64,000 nt of DNA from Flavobacterium sp. LC2016-13 (GTDB taxonomy: Bacteria > Bacteroidota > Bacteroidia > Flavobacteriales > Flavobacteriaceae): assembly GCF_009707955.1 (NCBI RefSeq), contig NZ_WMDQ01000004.1:248001-312000 (forward strand), in the 5' to 3' direction. The translations under genes and the position numbers were made by a program. The first letter of the stretch is position 1, and the number at the start of each line of letters is the position of its first letter. This document shows, piece by piece, positions 8,798 through 17,810 of the stretch. The notes below the pieces were generated by a model, which was not told the DNA's origin, did not search any database, and saw only the letters and a program-made list of their open reading frames with translations.

Positions 8798-10534
8798 ATG
8801 AGTAAAATAGTTGCAGAACAATTAGTTGACATGTTGGTAGAGGCTGGAGTAAAACGCGTATATGCTGTTACCGGTGATAGTTTAAATCATTTTAATGATG
8901 CAATACGCAGGAACGGAAAAATAAAATGGATTCATGTTCGCCATGAAGAAGTTGGTGCATACGCTGCTGCTGCTGAAGCCGAATTAGACGGTTTTGCGGT
9001 TTGTGCCGGAAGTTGTGGTCCCGGACATGTACATTTAATTAATGGTTTGTATGATGCACATCGCTCGCACGTGCCTTTATTAGCTATTGCATCTACTATT
9101 AATACAAGTGAAATGGGAATGGATTATTTTCAGGAAACCAATACGATTAAACTTTTTGATGACTGCAGCCACTATAATCAAATGATTATGACGGCTGAAC
9201 AAGCGCCTCGAATTATACAAACCGCCATTCAACATGCTTTAGGCAAAAAAGGTGTTGCCGTTATTGGTTTACCGGGTGATGTTTCTGAATTAAAAGCGGT
9301 TGAAAGCAATATTTCGACGCAGTATTTTCATTGTAATCCTGTTATTCGTCCTTCAGATACTGAATTACAGCAATTAGCAAAAGCTATAAATGAAAGCACA
9401 AAAATAACTTTGTTCTGCGGAATTGGAGCTGAAAAAGCACACGATCAGGTCGTACAATTATCTCAGCATATAAAAGCTCCTGTAGGATATTCTTTCCGTG
9501 GAAAAATGAGCATTCAGCCCAATAATCCTAATGAAATAGGAATGACGGGTTTACTTGGTCAGCCTTCTGCTTATCATAGTATGCATGAATCGCATTTGGT
9601 TTTATTGCTAGGAACTGATTTTCCGTATGATAAATTCATGCCTACTGATAATAAAATTATTCAAATCGATACAAGTTCTGAACGTTTAGGAAGACGAGCC
9701 AATCTTTATATGGGATTATGTGGTGATGTAGCCGATACTATAGATGCTTTACTCCCATTATTGGAAACCAAAACAGATGATAGTTTTTTACAAGCTCAAC
9801 TTAAACTTTATAGTGCTGTAAAAGAAAATATGAACACTTATATTGATGATAATGGCGGAGAAGACACTATTCAACCGGAATATCTTGCTCATATTATTGA
9901 TAAATTAGCTAATAAAGATGCTATTTTCACCGTAGATACTGGAATGACTTGTGTTTGGGGGGCGCGTTTTATTAAAGGAACAGGCGAACGAAAAATGCTG
10001 GGTTCTTTTAATCACGGATCAATGGCAAATGCAATGCCAATGGCTATTGGAGCAGCTCTCGCACATCCTGAAAAACAAGTTATCGCGATGTGTGGCGATG
10101 GCGGTTTATCGATGCTTTTGGGAGATCTGGCAACCATTCATCAAAATAATATTCCCATTAAAATTATTGTTTTTAATAATCGTGCTTTGGGAATGGTAAA
10201 ACTCGAAATGGAAGTTAGCGGATTGCCGGATAATGAAACCGATATGGTTAATCCTGACTTTGCCTTAATTGCACAGGCAATGGGATTTCAGGGTGTAAAT
10301 GTTCACAAACCAGAAGATGTAGAAGGAGCAATTGAAAATGCATTTCGCCATAATGGTCCCGTTTTACTAAATGTCTTTACAAATCCTAATGCCTTGGCAA
10401 TGCCGCCAAAAGTAGAATGGGAACAAGTGGTTGGTATGGCAAAATCGATGACAAAATTAATGCTCGGTGGAAAAATGGAAGAAGTTTTAGATACGATTAA
10501 ATCGAATTATAAACACTTGAAAGAAGGATTGTAA
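8798..10534 (+). CDS. poxB: pyruvate oxidase / ubiquinone-type pyruvate dehydrogenase
   Basis: A thiamine-diphosphate enzyme of the PoxB branch, which oxidatively decarboxylates pyruvate to acetate and CO2 using FAD and passes electrons to quinone at the membrane. At 578 residues it matches the 572 of E. coli PoxB. The N-terminal PYR domain has the HVRHEEVGAYAAAAEAEL segment with the catalytic Glu, the central domain binds FAD, and the C-terminal PP domain has the ThDP/Mg motif GDGGLSM ending in IIVFNN. Related ThDP enzymes (acetolactate synthase, glyoxylate carboligase) are less likely given the GSCGPGHVHLINGLYDAHRSHVP segment. It is flanked by family A repeats. Confidence 0.87.
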   Translation: MSKIVAEQLVDMLVEAGVKRVYAVTGDSLNHFNDAIRRNGKIKWIHVRHEEVGAYAAAAEAELDGFAVCAGSCGPGHVHLINGLYDAHRSHVPLLAIASTINTSEMGMDYFQETNTIKLFDDCSHYNQMIMTAEQAPRIIQTAIQHALGKKGVAVIGLPGDVSELKAVESNISTQYFHCNPVIRPSDTELQQLAKAINESTKITLFCGIGAEKAHDQVVQLSQHIKAPVGYSFRGKMSIQPNNPNEIGMTGLLGQPSAYHSMHESHLVLLLGTDFPYDKFMPTDNKIIQIDTSSERLGRRANLYMGLCGDVADTIDALLPLLETKTDDSFLQAQLKLYSAVKENMNTYIDDNGGEDTIQPEYLAHIIDKLANKDAIFTVDTGMTCVWGARFIKGTGERKMLGSFNHGSMANAMPMAIGAALAHPEKQVIAMCGDGGLSMLLGDLATIHQNNIPIKIIVFNNRALGMVKLEMEVSGLPDNETDMVNPDFALIAQAMGFQGVNVHKPEDVEGAIENAFRHNGPVLLNVFTNPNALAMPPKVEWEQVVGMAKSMTKLMLGGKMEEVLDTIKSNYKHLKEGL

Positions 10535-10538
10535 TTTT

Positions 10539-10644
10539 AAAGGTTCTGAGGTTCTGAGGTTCTGAGTTGCTAAGGTTCAAAGATTTTGAATTACAAAAAA
10601 AAAGAAAAAAACTTAGCAACTCAGAACCTTAGTAACTTAGCATC
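10539..10644. repeat. intergenic inverted repeat, family A (copy 3)
   Basis: AAGGTTCTGAGGTTCTGAGG and TGAGTTGCTAAGGTTC pair with AACTTAGCAACTCAGAACCTT across an A-rich centre. It fills the gap between two convergent genes and probably doubles as a bidirectional terminator. Confidence 0.85.
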
Positions 10645-10652
10645 TTTATAGA

Positions 10653-11366
10653 TCACTCTTTCGTAACAATAATCGAGGCTTTAAAACCAGCTGCAAGATT
10701 ATTCCAATAATCATTAGTTACAAGATTGCCTCTATCGTCATAAACCTGAATTTCAGCTGTATTTCCGCCAAGAGTTCCTATATTTAAAGCAGTAAAATCT
10801 AATTTATTAAATCCGTTTGCAAGATCAACTTTTACCTGCTTGAAATTAACATCCAGAAATATTTGATTTGCAATGATTTTATCGTTTGATGAGACACTTA
10901 CCAAATCACCATCTATAGCACCAAAATCACGTAATTTTATTATAAAATAATCTGACTTTGTTTTGAAATCTCCAAGAGAAATATTTTTCTTTACCAACGG
11001 TCCTCTTCCTTCTTTTAATCCCTCAGCTTTTAAAGCTTTATCCAACTCTTTTTCCATTTTAGGAACATAACGATCGCCCGGATTGGCAAAATCGGTTTCT
11101 GTAGACATCGTAAATTTGCTTTTTTCTTCTCCTATCTGAAATTTAGATTTTGGCGTTATACTAGTATTATCAAAAACGTTTGGCGTTTTGATAGCGGGCA
11201 TATCTAAATTATCAGCCGTAGGATCTTTTACATCAGTAGCCGGAAGTTTTTTAGGTTTTGCACTAAATTTAGGTGCCGGAATACTCTTGTATTTCGTACT
11301 AAATTCAGTTTGGGCTGATACAGTTACAGCAGTAAAAAATAATATGAAAAATAAAAGGTGCTTCAT
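10653..11366 (-). CDS. secreted protein, unknown function
   Basis: A 237-residue protein with a clear signal peptide (cleaved near VSAQ, residue 19). The mature N-terminal third is Lys/Pro-rich and looks disordered. The last 100 residues look like a beta-rich domain (DYFIIKLRDFGAIDGDLVSVSSND and NTAEIQVYDDRGNLVTND), of the kind found in secreted Bacteroidota proteins. The C-terminus KASIIVTKE is not a convincing type IX sorting domain. It is monocistronic and convergent with poxB. The 328 bases upstream hold no other gene that I can support. Confidence 0.6.
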   Translation of the reverse strand: MKHLLFFILFFTAVTVSAQTEFSTKYKSIPAPKFSAKPKKLPATDVKDPTADNLDMPAIKTPNVFDNTSITPKSKFQIGEEKSKFTMSTETDFANPGDRYVPKMEKELDKALKAEGLKEGRGPLVKKNISLGDFKTKSDYFIIKLRDFGAIDGDLVSVSSNDKIIANQIFLDVNFKQVKVDLANGFNKLDFTALNIGTLGGNTAEIQVYDDRGNLVTNDYWNNLAAGFKASIIVTKE

Positions 11367-11694
11367 TAAAAAAAGTATTACAGAATCGGCTTTTAAAATT
11401 TTATAAAATCAACGGTATAGCAAAGCAAAAATAGCATAATTTAATTAGGCTCTACAACTTTAAGACTTTTATAACAATATATTAGGCTAATTTTTGGAAA
11501 ACAAAAAACCTGCCAAAATATATTATTTCTTCAAAATTAAATTTCAATTTAAAAATTCCAAATTTCAAACTAAGCCAGGTACTATAAAAATAATTTGCTG
11601 TTTTTTTCATTTAAAACAAATACACCACTTTGATAATTAACAACTTATTCATAACTTGAGTCTTTTAATTTACTTTTATTAAAAACTTATAAAA

Positions 11695-12621
11695 ATGGAT
11701 TATATCGACTATTATAAAACATTGGATATTACAAAATCAGCAACCGAAGCTGAAATTAAAAAAGCATATCGAAAAGCAGCTCGAAAATACCATCCTGATC
11801 TTAATCCGAATGATAAAGAAGCTGAAAAAAAATTCAAGGAAATAAATGAAGCAAATGAGGTTTTAAGCAATCCGGAAAATCGAAAAAAATACGATAAATA
11901 CGGAAAAGACTGGAAACATGCCGATGAGTTTGAAAAAGCCGGTTACGACCCAAATCAGCGACGATCAAGACAACAAAGCAGTCAGGATTTTTCTGGTGGA
12001 GATTTTTCAGGTTTTTCAGGTAGCGATTTTGGAGGAAATGATTTTTCAGATTTCTTTAATTCCATGTATGGAGGAGCAAGAAGCGGCAGAACACAATCGA
12101 AATACAGAGGTCAGGATTTTAATGCCGAATTAGAACTGGATTTGGCTTCGGCATATACAATCCACAAACAAAATCTGGCCGTTAATGGAAAAAACATTCG
12201 CATTACAATTCCGGCAGGTGTTGAAAACGGACAGGTTATAAAAATTTCCGGACACGGAGGACCAGGTGCAAACGGAGGACCTAATGGTGATTTATATCTA
12301 ACATTTTTAATCTCTAACAATTCTGATTTTAAGCGAGAAGGCAACAATTTATATGCTGATGTTGATCTTGATTTATATACCGCAATTTTAGGAGGCGAAA
12401 TTTATGTGAATACTTTTGACGGAAAAGTAAAAATTAAAGTTCCTGAAGAAACACAAACCGGAACCAAAGTAAAATTGAAAGGAAAAGGGTTTCCTGTTTA
12501 CAAAAAAGAAAATCAATTTGGTGATTTATACATTACTTATAATATAAAAACGCCAACAAAACTGTCTCAAAAAGAAAAAGAATTATTTCAGGAATTATCT
12601 AAAATAAGAAATCATGAATAG
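11695..12621 (+). CDS. cbpA: DnaJ-type co-chaperone CbpA
   Basis: A J-domain co-chaperone that stimulates DnaK ATPase; CbpA in other bacteria also binds curved DNA. The J domain (residues 1-70) carries the HPD motif at 33-35, followed by a Gly/Phe-rich linker (about 95-135) and the two C-terminal substrate-binding beta domains (about 140-300, with GPGANGGPNGDLYL). There is no zinc-finger domain, which separates it from DnaJ and puts it in the CbpA class. It overlaps the cbpM gene by eight bases, supporting a coupled pair. Confidence 0.92.
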   Translation: MDYIDYYKTLDITKSATEAEIKKAYRKAARKYHPDLNPNDKEAEKKFKEINEANEVLSNPENRKKYDKYGKDWKHADEFEKAGYDPNQRRSRQQSSQDFSGGDFSGFSGSDFGGNDFSDFFNSMYGGARSGRTQSKYRGQDFNAELELDLASAYTIHKQNLAVNGKNIRITIPAGVENGQVIKISGHGGPGANGGPNGDLYLTFLISNNSDFKREGNNLYADVDLDLYTAILGGEIYVNTFDGKVKIKVPEETQTGTKVKLKGKGFPVYKKENQFGDLYITYNIKTPTKLSQKEKELFQELSKIRNHE

Positions 12622-12919
12622 TAAAAATTTAATTCAGATAAAACAATTTTGCCTTTACCACGAAATTGAAAATACTTTTATAACAGAACTGAATAATTAT
12701 GGTTTAGTTGAAATTATCATACAGGAAGAAGATGAATATGTGCACACGAAACAATTACCAACGATAGAAAAAATGATTCGGCTGCATTATGATCTCAAAA
12801 TAAATCTGGAAGGAATTGATGCAATTGCCCATTTATTGAATAAAATTGAGGTTTTGCAACAAAATCTAACGGCAACTCAAAACAAACTTCGCCTTTTTGA
12901 GCAACATCAAATTGAATAA
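12614..12919 (+). CDS. cbpM: chaperone modulator CbpM
   Basis: A 101-residue protein of the CbpM/MerR-like family that binds the J domain of CbpA and inhibits it. The sequence has the family layout: a short N-terminal helix-turn-helix-like part (residues 1-60, with LIQIKQFCLYHEIENTFITEL) and a C-terminal helix rich in Leu and Gln (LLNKIEVLQQNLTATQNKL). Its ATG lies inside the last codons of cbpA, so it is translated with its target. Confidence 0.87.
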   Translation: MNSKNLIQIKQFCLYHEIENTFITELNNYGLVEIIIQEEDEYVHTKQLPTIEKMIRLHYDLKINLEGIDAIAHLLNKIEVLQQNLTATQNKLRLFEQHQIE

Positions 12920-13084
12920 AACTTGGAAGTTGGTTTTTCAAAATATCACAAAAAAGAAAGATTTACGAAATGATTTCAAATAAATTAATCTTCTTTCAGT
13001 TTCATATTTTATAAATTGCAGCGGTATTAACGAACCAGAATTGTTTCAAAAATGGAATGGAAGCGATTCAAAAAAACATAAAAA

Positions 13085-13468
13085 ATGAAAAGAGAAAACA
13101 TCTTAACAGGATCACCTTGGGAAGACAAAATGGGATATTGCCGTGCCGTAAGAATTGGCAATATTATTGAAGTTTCCGGAACTGTGGCTATTGTTGATGG
13201 CGAAAAAGTAAAAGCTGATGATGCTTATGCTCAAACGTATAATATTCTTGAACGTGTTGAAAAAGTATTAGAAGATTTGAATGTTGGAATGAAAGATGTA
13301 ATCAGAACACGAATTTTTACCACCAATATTTCAACTTTTGAAGATGTTGCCAGAGCGCATTCAGCGTTTTTTAAAGATGTAAAACCTACAACAGGTTTTT
13401 ATGAAATCAGCAAATTGGTTGCTCCTGAATATTTAGTTGAAATTGAATTTACTGCTGTTATTCAGTAA
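13085..13468 (+). CDS. RidA-family protein lacking the usual active-site arginine
   Basis: A 127-residue Rid family (YjgF/YER057c/UK114) protein. It shows the family fold markers GNIIEVSGTVA, VIRTRIFTTNI and the terminal LVEIEFTAV. Canonical RidA hydrolyses reactive enamine/imine intermediates using an Arg in the RS/C-V-E-V segment. Aligned by eye, that segment here reads TTGFYEISKL, with no Arg. It therefore probably belongs to one of the non-deaminase Rid subfamilies. It is monocistronic, followed by an inverted repeat. Confidence 0.8.
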   Translation: MKRENILTGSPWEDKMGYCRAVRIGNIIEVSGTVAIVDGEKVKADDAYAQTYNILERVEKVLEDLNVGMKDVIRTRIFTTNISTFEDVARAHSAFFKDVKPTTGFYEISKLVAPEYLVEIEFTAVIQ

Positions 13469-13477
13469 TTTTATTTT

Positions 13478-13593
13478 GCCACGAATTTTTACTAATTATT
13501 TTTTTGCCACAGATTAGAAGGATTAAAAAGATTTCTTTTTAATTTCTATAATTAAAATGCTGTAAATTCGTGTAAATTCGTGTAATTCGTGGC
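13478..13593. repeat. intergenic inverted repeat, family B (copy 1)
   Basis: GCCACGAATTTTTACTAAT on one side and TTCGTGTAATTCGTGGC on the other form imperfect arms, with TGCCACAGATTAGAAGG inside. Other copies are at 25490-25548 and 38430-38490. It separates the RidA-like gene from the CLC gene. Confidence 0.8.
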
Positions 13594-13617
13594 TAGAAAA
13601 ACATCCCAGACAATTAA

Positions 13618-14874
13618 ATGACTTCCCAAACTATAAAACAATTCTTGGTTACCATTCCAAAATGGATTATTATTTGTGCTTTAATAGGCATTTTTTCAGG
13701 ATCTGCATCGGCATTTTTCCTGGTTTCTCTAGAATTTGTAACTCAATTTAGAATTCAACACGATTGGATAATCTGGTTATTGCCTATTGGCGGATTACTC
13801 GTTGGCTTCAGTTATTATTATTGGGGAGAATCTGTTGTAAAAGGAAATAATTTATTGCTGGAAGAATACGAAAATCCTAAGAAAGTTATTCCGTTAAAAA
13901 TGGCTCCTTTAGTACTTTTCGGAACTTTAATTACACATTTATTCGGAGGTTCTGCAGGTCGCGAAGGCACAGCGGTACAAATGGGAGGTGCAATTGCAGA
14001 TCAATTCACCAAATTTTTCAATTTAGATAATTCAGAAAGAAAAATTCTAATCATACTCGGAATCAGCGCAGGTTTTGCATCTGTTTTTGGAACTCCATTG
14101 GCAGGCGCTATTTTTGCTTTGGAGGTTTTGTATTTTAATAAAATCAATTTAAAAAGTATCATTTTATCATTTCTGGTGGCTTATGTTGCTTATTTTACGG
14201 TAGAATTTTGGCACATAAAACATACGCATTACAGCATTCCGAATGTTCCTGAAATCAATGCAAACACTTTATTTTATACACTTATAATTGGTATTTTATC
14301 TGGTTTTGCAGCTTTATTATTTTCCAGAAGCACACATTTTTGGGGATCACTTTTCTCTAAAAACATTAAATATCCGCCTTTGCGACCTTTTGTTGGCGGA
14401 ATCATTTTAGCGATTGCAATTGCTGGTTTTGGTTTCACAAAATTTTCAGGATTAGGAGTTCCGGTTATTGTCGATTCTTTTTCGAATGCAAATCCGTGGT
14501 ATGATTTTTTACTTAAAATTTTATTTACCGGTTTTACTTTAGGTGCCGGTTTTAAAGGCGGAGAGGTAACACCGTTGTTTTTTGTTGGCGCTACTTTAGG
14601 AAGTGCATTATCAGTAATAATTCCGATGCCAATTGCACTTTTAGCAGGTTTAGGATTTGTTGCCGTATTCTCGGGCGCAACCCACACTCCTATTGCCTGC
14701 ACTATTATGGGAATGGAATTATTTAGACTTCAACCCGGGATTTTTATTGCCATTGCCTGTACAATAGCTTACTTCTCTTCTGGTTCAGTAGGAATTTATA
14801 AATCTCAAATTGTAAAAGGCGCTAAATTTAAATTATATCAAAAATTTAAAAAGACAGAGTTAGAACATCTTTAA
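13618..14874 (+). CDS. CLC-type anion exchanger, fluoride-subclass motifs
   Basis: A 418-residue polytopic membrane protein of the CLC chloride channel/antiporter family. The gating-glutamate motif is GGSAGREGTAVQMGG (about residue 120) and the later motif is GFKGGEVTPLFF. Chloride-type CLCs usually have GREGP and a GSGIP-like helix D motif. Here the corresponding positions read GREGT and KGNNLL, and the late motif contains a Thr. From memory these are features of the CLC-F fluoride/proton antiporters, so fluoride export is the better guess. No fluoride (crcB) riboswitch is visible upstream. Confidence 0.82.
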   Translation: MTSQTIKQFLVTIPKWIIICALIGIFSGSASAFFLVSLEFVTQFRIQHDWIIWLLPIGGLLVGFSYYYWGESVVKGNNLLLEEYENPKKVIPLKMAPLVLFGTLITHLFGGSAGREGTAVQMGGAIADQFTKFFNLDNSERKILIILGISAGFASVFGTPLAGAIFALEVLYFNKINLKSIILSFLVAYVAYFTVEFWHIKHTHYSIPNVPEINANTLFYTLIIGILSGFAALLFSRSTHFWGSLFSKNIKYPPLRPFVGGIILAIAIAGFGFTKFSGLGVPVIVDSFSNANPWYDFLLKILFTGFTLGAGFKGGEVTPLFFVGATLGSALSVIIPMPIALLAGLGFVAVFSGATHTPIACTIMGMELFRLQPGIFIAIACTIAYFSSGSVGIYKSQIVKGAKFKLYQKFKKTELEHL

Positions 14875-14994
14875 TTCAAATTCCAAAACTCAAAAACCTA
14901 CATTTCACATCTTACAATTCCCATCTAACTTAAAAGTGTGTTAATCTGCAAAATGATTTCAACATTACATTAAAAAAATGTAAATTCGCACACT

Positions 14995-15999
14995 ATGAAA
15001 ATACAAGATATTCAGGCAATACAATTGTTGCTTGCGACTCCAAAGAAAATTGCAATAATTCCACATAGAGGTCCAGATGGCGATGCCATGGGTTCTACGC
15101 TAGGTTTATATCACTTTTTACTAAAAAACAATCACCAGCCAACCGTGATTGCACCCAATGATTTTCCTGATTTTTTAGCTTGGCTTCCAGGTTCTGAAAC
15201 AGTAAAAATATTCGAAAAAGACACCGAAAATTGTACTAAAATATTAGAAGAGGCTGAATTAATTTTTACGCTTGACTTTAATGCCTTTCATCGTACAGGC
15301 GAAATGGAACATACTTTAGCAAAACTAACAGTTCCGTTTATCATGATCGATCATCATCAAAAACCTGATGATTACGCGACTTTTATGTACTCTGATACTT
15401 CGTTTGGATCGACTTGCGAAATGATTTATAATTTTATTTCATTTTTAGATAAAAAAGCAGATTTAGACAAAACGATTGCCACTTGCATTTATACCGGAAT
15501 TTTGACTGATTCAGGTTCATTTCGTTTTCCGGGAACAACAGGAAACACACATCGTATCATTGCTGAATTGATCGATTTAGGAGTTGAAAATACTCAAATT
15601 CCTGTTTTATTATTTGATAATAGCTCTTACAGCCGTTTACAATTATTAGGTCGCGCTTTGCAAAACATGAAGGTTTTTGAAGCTTATAAAACCTCATATA
15701 CTTCGCTTACGCAAGATGAATTAGATGCGTTTGATTATGTAAAAGGCGATACAGAAGGAATTGTTAATTATGGATTAAGTATAAAAGGAATCGTTTTTAC
15801 TGCTATTTTTATAGAAAATAAAGACGAGAAAATCATCAAGATATCTTTCCGTTCACAAGGAGGTTTTGATGTAAACCAATTTGCAAGAGATCATTTTAAC
15901 GGTGGAGGCCATAGTAATGCCGCCGGAGGAAGATCTGACGTTTCAATGGAAGAAACATTGAAAAAGTTTGAAGACTTAGTAACAAAACTAAAAATATAA
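14995..15999 (+). CDS. nrnA: DHH-family phosphoesterase, NrnA-like
   Basis: A 334-residue DHH/DHHA1 protein, probably a bifunctional oligoribonuclease (nanoRNase) and pAp phosphatase acting on short RNA fragments in the cytoplasm. Metal-binding motifs are visible in order: HRGPDGDAMGS (about residues 24-34), DFNAFHRTG, DHHQKPD (the DHH), TGILTDSGSF and, in the DHHA1 domain, the glycine-rich NGGGHSNAAGG near residue 305. It starts a compact operon with gldI (five-base gap) and two isomerases. Just before the ATG, TAAATTCG resembles a Bacteroidota -7 box, which would imply a very short leader. Confidence 0.86.
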   Translation: MKIQDIQAIQLLLATPKKIAIIPHRGPDGDAMGSTLGLYHFLLKNNHQPTVIAPNDFPDFLAWLPGSETVKIFEKDTENCTKILEEAELIFTLDFNAFHRTGEMEHTLAKLTVPFIMIDHHQKPDDYATFMYSDTSFGSTCEMIYNFISFLDKKADLDKTIATCIYTGILTDSGSFRFPGTTGNTHRIIAELIDLGVENTQIPVLLFDNSSYSRLQLLGRALQNMKVFEAYKTSYTSLTQDELDAFDYVKGDTEGIVNYGLSIKGIVFTAIFIENKDEKIIKISFRSQGGFDVNQFARDHFNGGGHSNAAGGRSDVSMEETLKKFEDLVTKLKI

Positions 16000-16004
16000 C
16001 CCAA

Positions 16005-16691
16005 ATGAACTACTTAAAACTAAGCATTTACACCCTACTTTTTGCTTTTTTATTGGTTGGCTGCAAACAACATGAAGATGTTAGAAGACCTATTTCCAGA
16101 TCTTCGGGAAGTTTCATGAAAAAATCTGCTGATCGAAATAAAAAATTAGTAGCCAGTGAAGAAGATGTTATTAAAAAAATCATCAAAAGCAATCCTAAAG
16201 TAAAATATTACGCCACAAGAAAAGGCTATTGGTTTTCTTATGATGAACAAAATACTGCTGATACCCAAACTCCCAGAAAAGGAGATATTGCTTATTTTAA
16301 TTTAGAAATAAAAAATATTAAAGGTCAAATTATTTATTCAGAATCTGAACTTGGACCTCAAACCTATTATGTAGACAAACAAGATATCATGATGGGATTG
16401 CGTGACGGTATCAAATTGATGCATAAAAATGAAACCGTTAATTTCTTATTTCCATCGCATATTGCATACGGATATCACGGAGATAATAAAAAAATAGGTC
16501 CTAACGAATCGTTGATTTGTACGGTTACACTTCGTAATTTTGTACCTGATCCGGCCGCTGTAAAAACTGCAGCAACGACTCCGGCAAGTACAAGCACAAC
16601 AACTGTAGCAAAAACTACAACAGGACAAAATCCTAAACCGGCAGCTCCAAAAGCTGTGACCCAAACAAAAAAAGACACTTTAAACCCATAA
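16005..16691 (+). CDS. gldI: gliding motility lipoprotein GldI, FKBP-type isomerase
   Basis: GldI is a lipoprotein peptidyl-prolyl isomerase required for gliding in Flavobacterium. The 228-residue protein has a lipobox (LLVGC, Cys about 20), a helical linker with basic residues, and one FKBP domain (about 70-180) with FLFPSHIAYGYHGD and KKIGPNESLICTV. The last 45 residues are a low-complexity Ala/Thr/Pro tail. It sits inside the operon with nrnA and two cyclophilin-FKBP fusions. Confidence 0.87.
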   Translation: MNYLKLSIYTLLFAFLLVGCKQHEDVRRPISRSSGSFMKKSADRNKKLVASEEDVIKKIIKSNPKVKYYATRKGYWFSYDEQNTADTQTPRKGDIAYFNLEIKNIKGQIIYSESELGPQTYYVDKQDIMMGLRDGIKLMHKNETVNFLFPSHIAYGYHGDNKKIGPNESLICTVTLRNFVPDPAAVKTAATTPASTSTTTVAKTTTGQNPKPAAPKAVTQTKKDTLNP

Positions 16692-16706
16692 AACAACATT
16701 TTAAAA

Positions 16707-17783
16707 ATGAAAAAAAGTATTCTATTATTACTATTGGCCGTTTCTTCATTATATTCTTGTAAAGACGAGCACAGCAATTTACCTGATGGATTATATGCCG
16801 ATATTGAAACGAATAAAGGACATATTATTGTTGAACTTGATTATAAAAAAGCTCCAATTACGGTTGCTAATTTTGTAACCTTAGCCGAAGGAAAAAATGA
16901 ATTTATAACGAATGAAGACCTTAAAGGTAAACCGTTTTTTGACGGATTAAAATTTCACAGAGTTATCGAAGATTTCATGATTCAGACAGGAGATCCTTTA
17001 GGAACAGGTTCTGGAGATACAGGATACAAATTTAAAGATGAATTTACCGATTTAAAATTTGATAAAGCCGGTGTTTTGGCAATGGCAAATAACGGTCCAG
17101 GAACAAACAGCAGTCAATTTTTTATTACACACGTTGAAACTCCTTGGTTAGACGGAAAACACACTATTTTTGGTCATGTTGTAGAAAAAGGACAAGAAGT
17201 TGTAAACCAGGTAAAACAAGGTGACAATATGGTTTCTGTTACGATTATCAGAAATGGTGAAGCTGCTAAAAAGTTTGATGCTGTAAAAGTATTTCATGAT
17301 TATTTTTCCGGAATAGCAAAAGAGAAAAGCAAATTTGCAGGAGTTCAAAAAGAAAAAGTAGATTATTATGCTTCATTAAAAGCAAAAGCTACTAAAACTT
17401 CTACTGGTTTAGAATATGTTATTACTGAAAAAGGAGCCGGTAAAAAACCTGCTAACGGAACTCAGTTATATATTCACTATGCAGGGTTTTTAGAAGACGG
17501 AACTTTGTTTGATACAAGTATAGAAGATGTAGCAAAAACTTTTGGAAAATTTGATCCGGCAAGAGCAGAAGCTAAAGCTTATCAGCCAATTCCTTTTCAG
17601 GCAGGACGTAAAGACGGTATGATTCCCGGATTTATTGAAGGTATCGAAAAACTTTCTTTTGGAGATAAAGCAGTTATTTTTATTCCATCACATTTAGCTT
17701 ACGGAGCAGCTGGAGCCGGAGGAGTAATTCCACCAAATTCAAATATCATTTTTGAAATTCAATTATTAGAAAAACCTCAATAA
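16707..17783 (+). CDS. lipoprotein cyclophilin-FKBP fusion isomerase (first copy)
   Basis: A 358-residue peptidyl-prolyl isomerase with two unrelated catalytic folds. A lipobox (SLYSC) precedes a cyclophilin domain (about 25-190) with FFDGLKFHRVIEDFMIQTGDP and NSSQFFITHVETPWLDGKHTIFGHV. A C-terminal FKBP domain (about 235-357) shows YIHYAGFLEDGTLFDTS and IFIPSHLAYGAAGAGGVIPPN. It would act in the periplasm on exported proteins. It lies 15 bases after gldI and is a clear paralogue of the next gene. Confidence 0.9.
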   Translation: MKKSILLLLLAVSSLYSCKDEHSNLPDGLYADIETNKGHIIVELDYKKAPITVANFVTLAEGKNEFITNEDLKGKPFFDGLKFHRVIEDFMIQTGDPLGTGSGDTGYKFKDEFTDLKFDKAGVLAMANNGPGTNSSQFFITHVETPWLDGKHTIFGHVVEKGQEVVNQVKQGDNMVSVTIIRNGEAAKKFDAVKVFHDYFSGIAKEKSKFAGVQKEKVDYYASLKAKATKTSTGLEYVITEKGAGKKPANGTQLYIHYAGFLEDGTLFDTSIEDVAKTFGKFDPARAEAKAYQPIPFQAGRKDGMIPGFIEGIEKLSFGDKAVIFIPSHLAYGAAGAGGVIPPNSNIIFEIQLLEKPQ

Positions 17784-17810
17784 TTATAATAGACTTAAAT
17801 TAGTATTAAA

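Noticed and set aside
13469..13617. Fluoride (crcB) riboswitch before the CLC gene
   Set aside because: The space is filled by a family B inverted repeat. The crcB consensus is absent.
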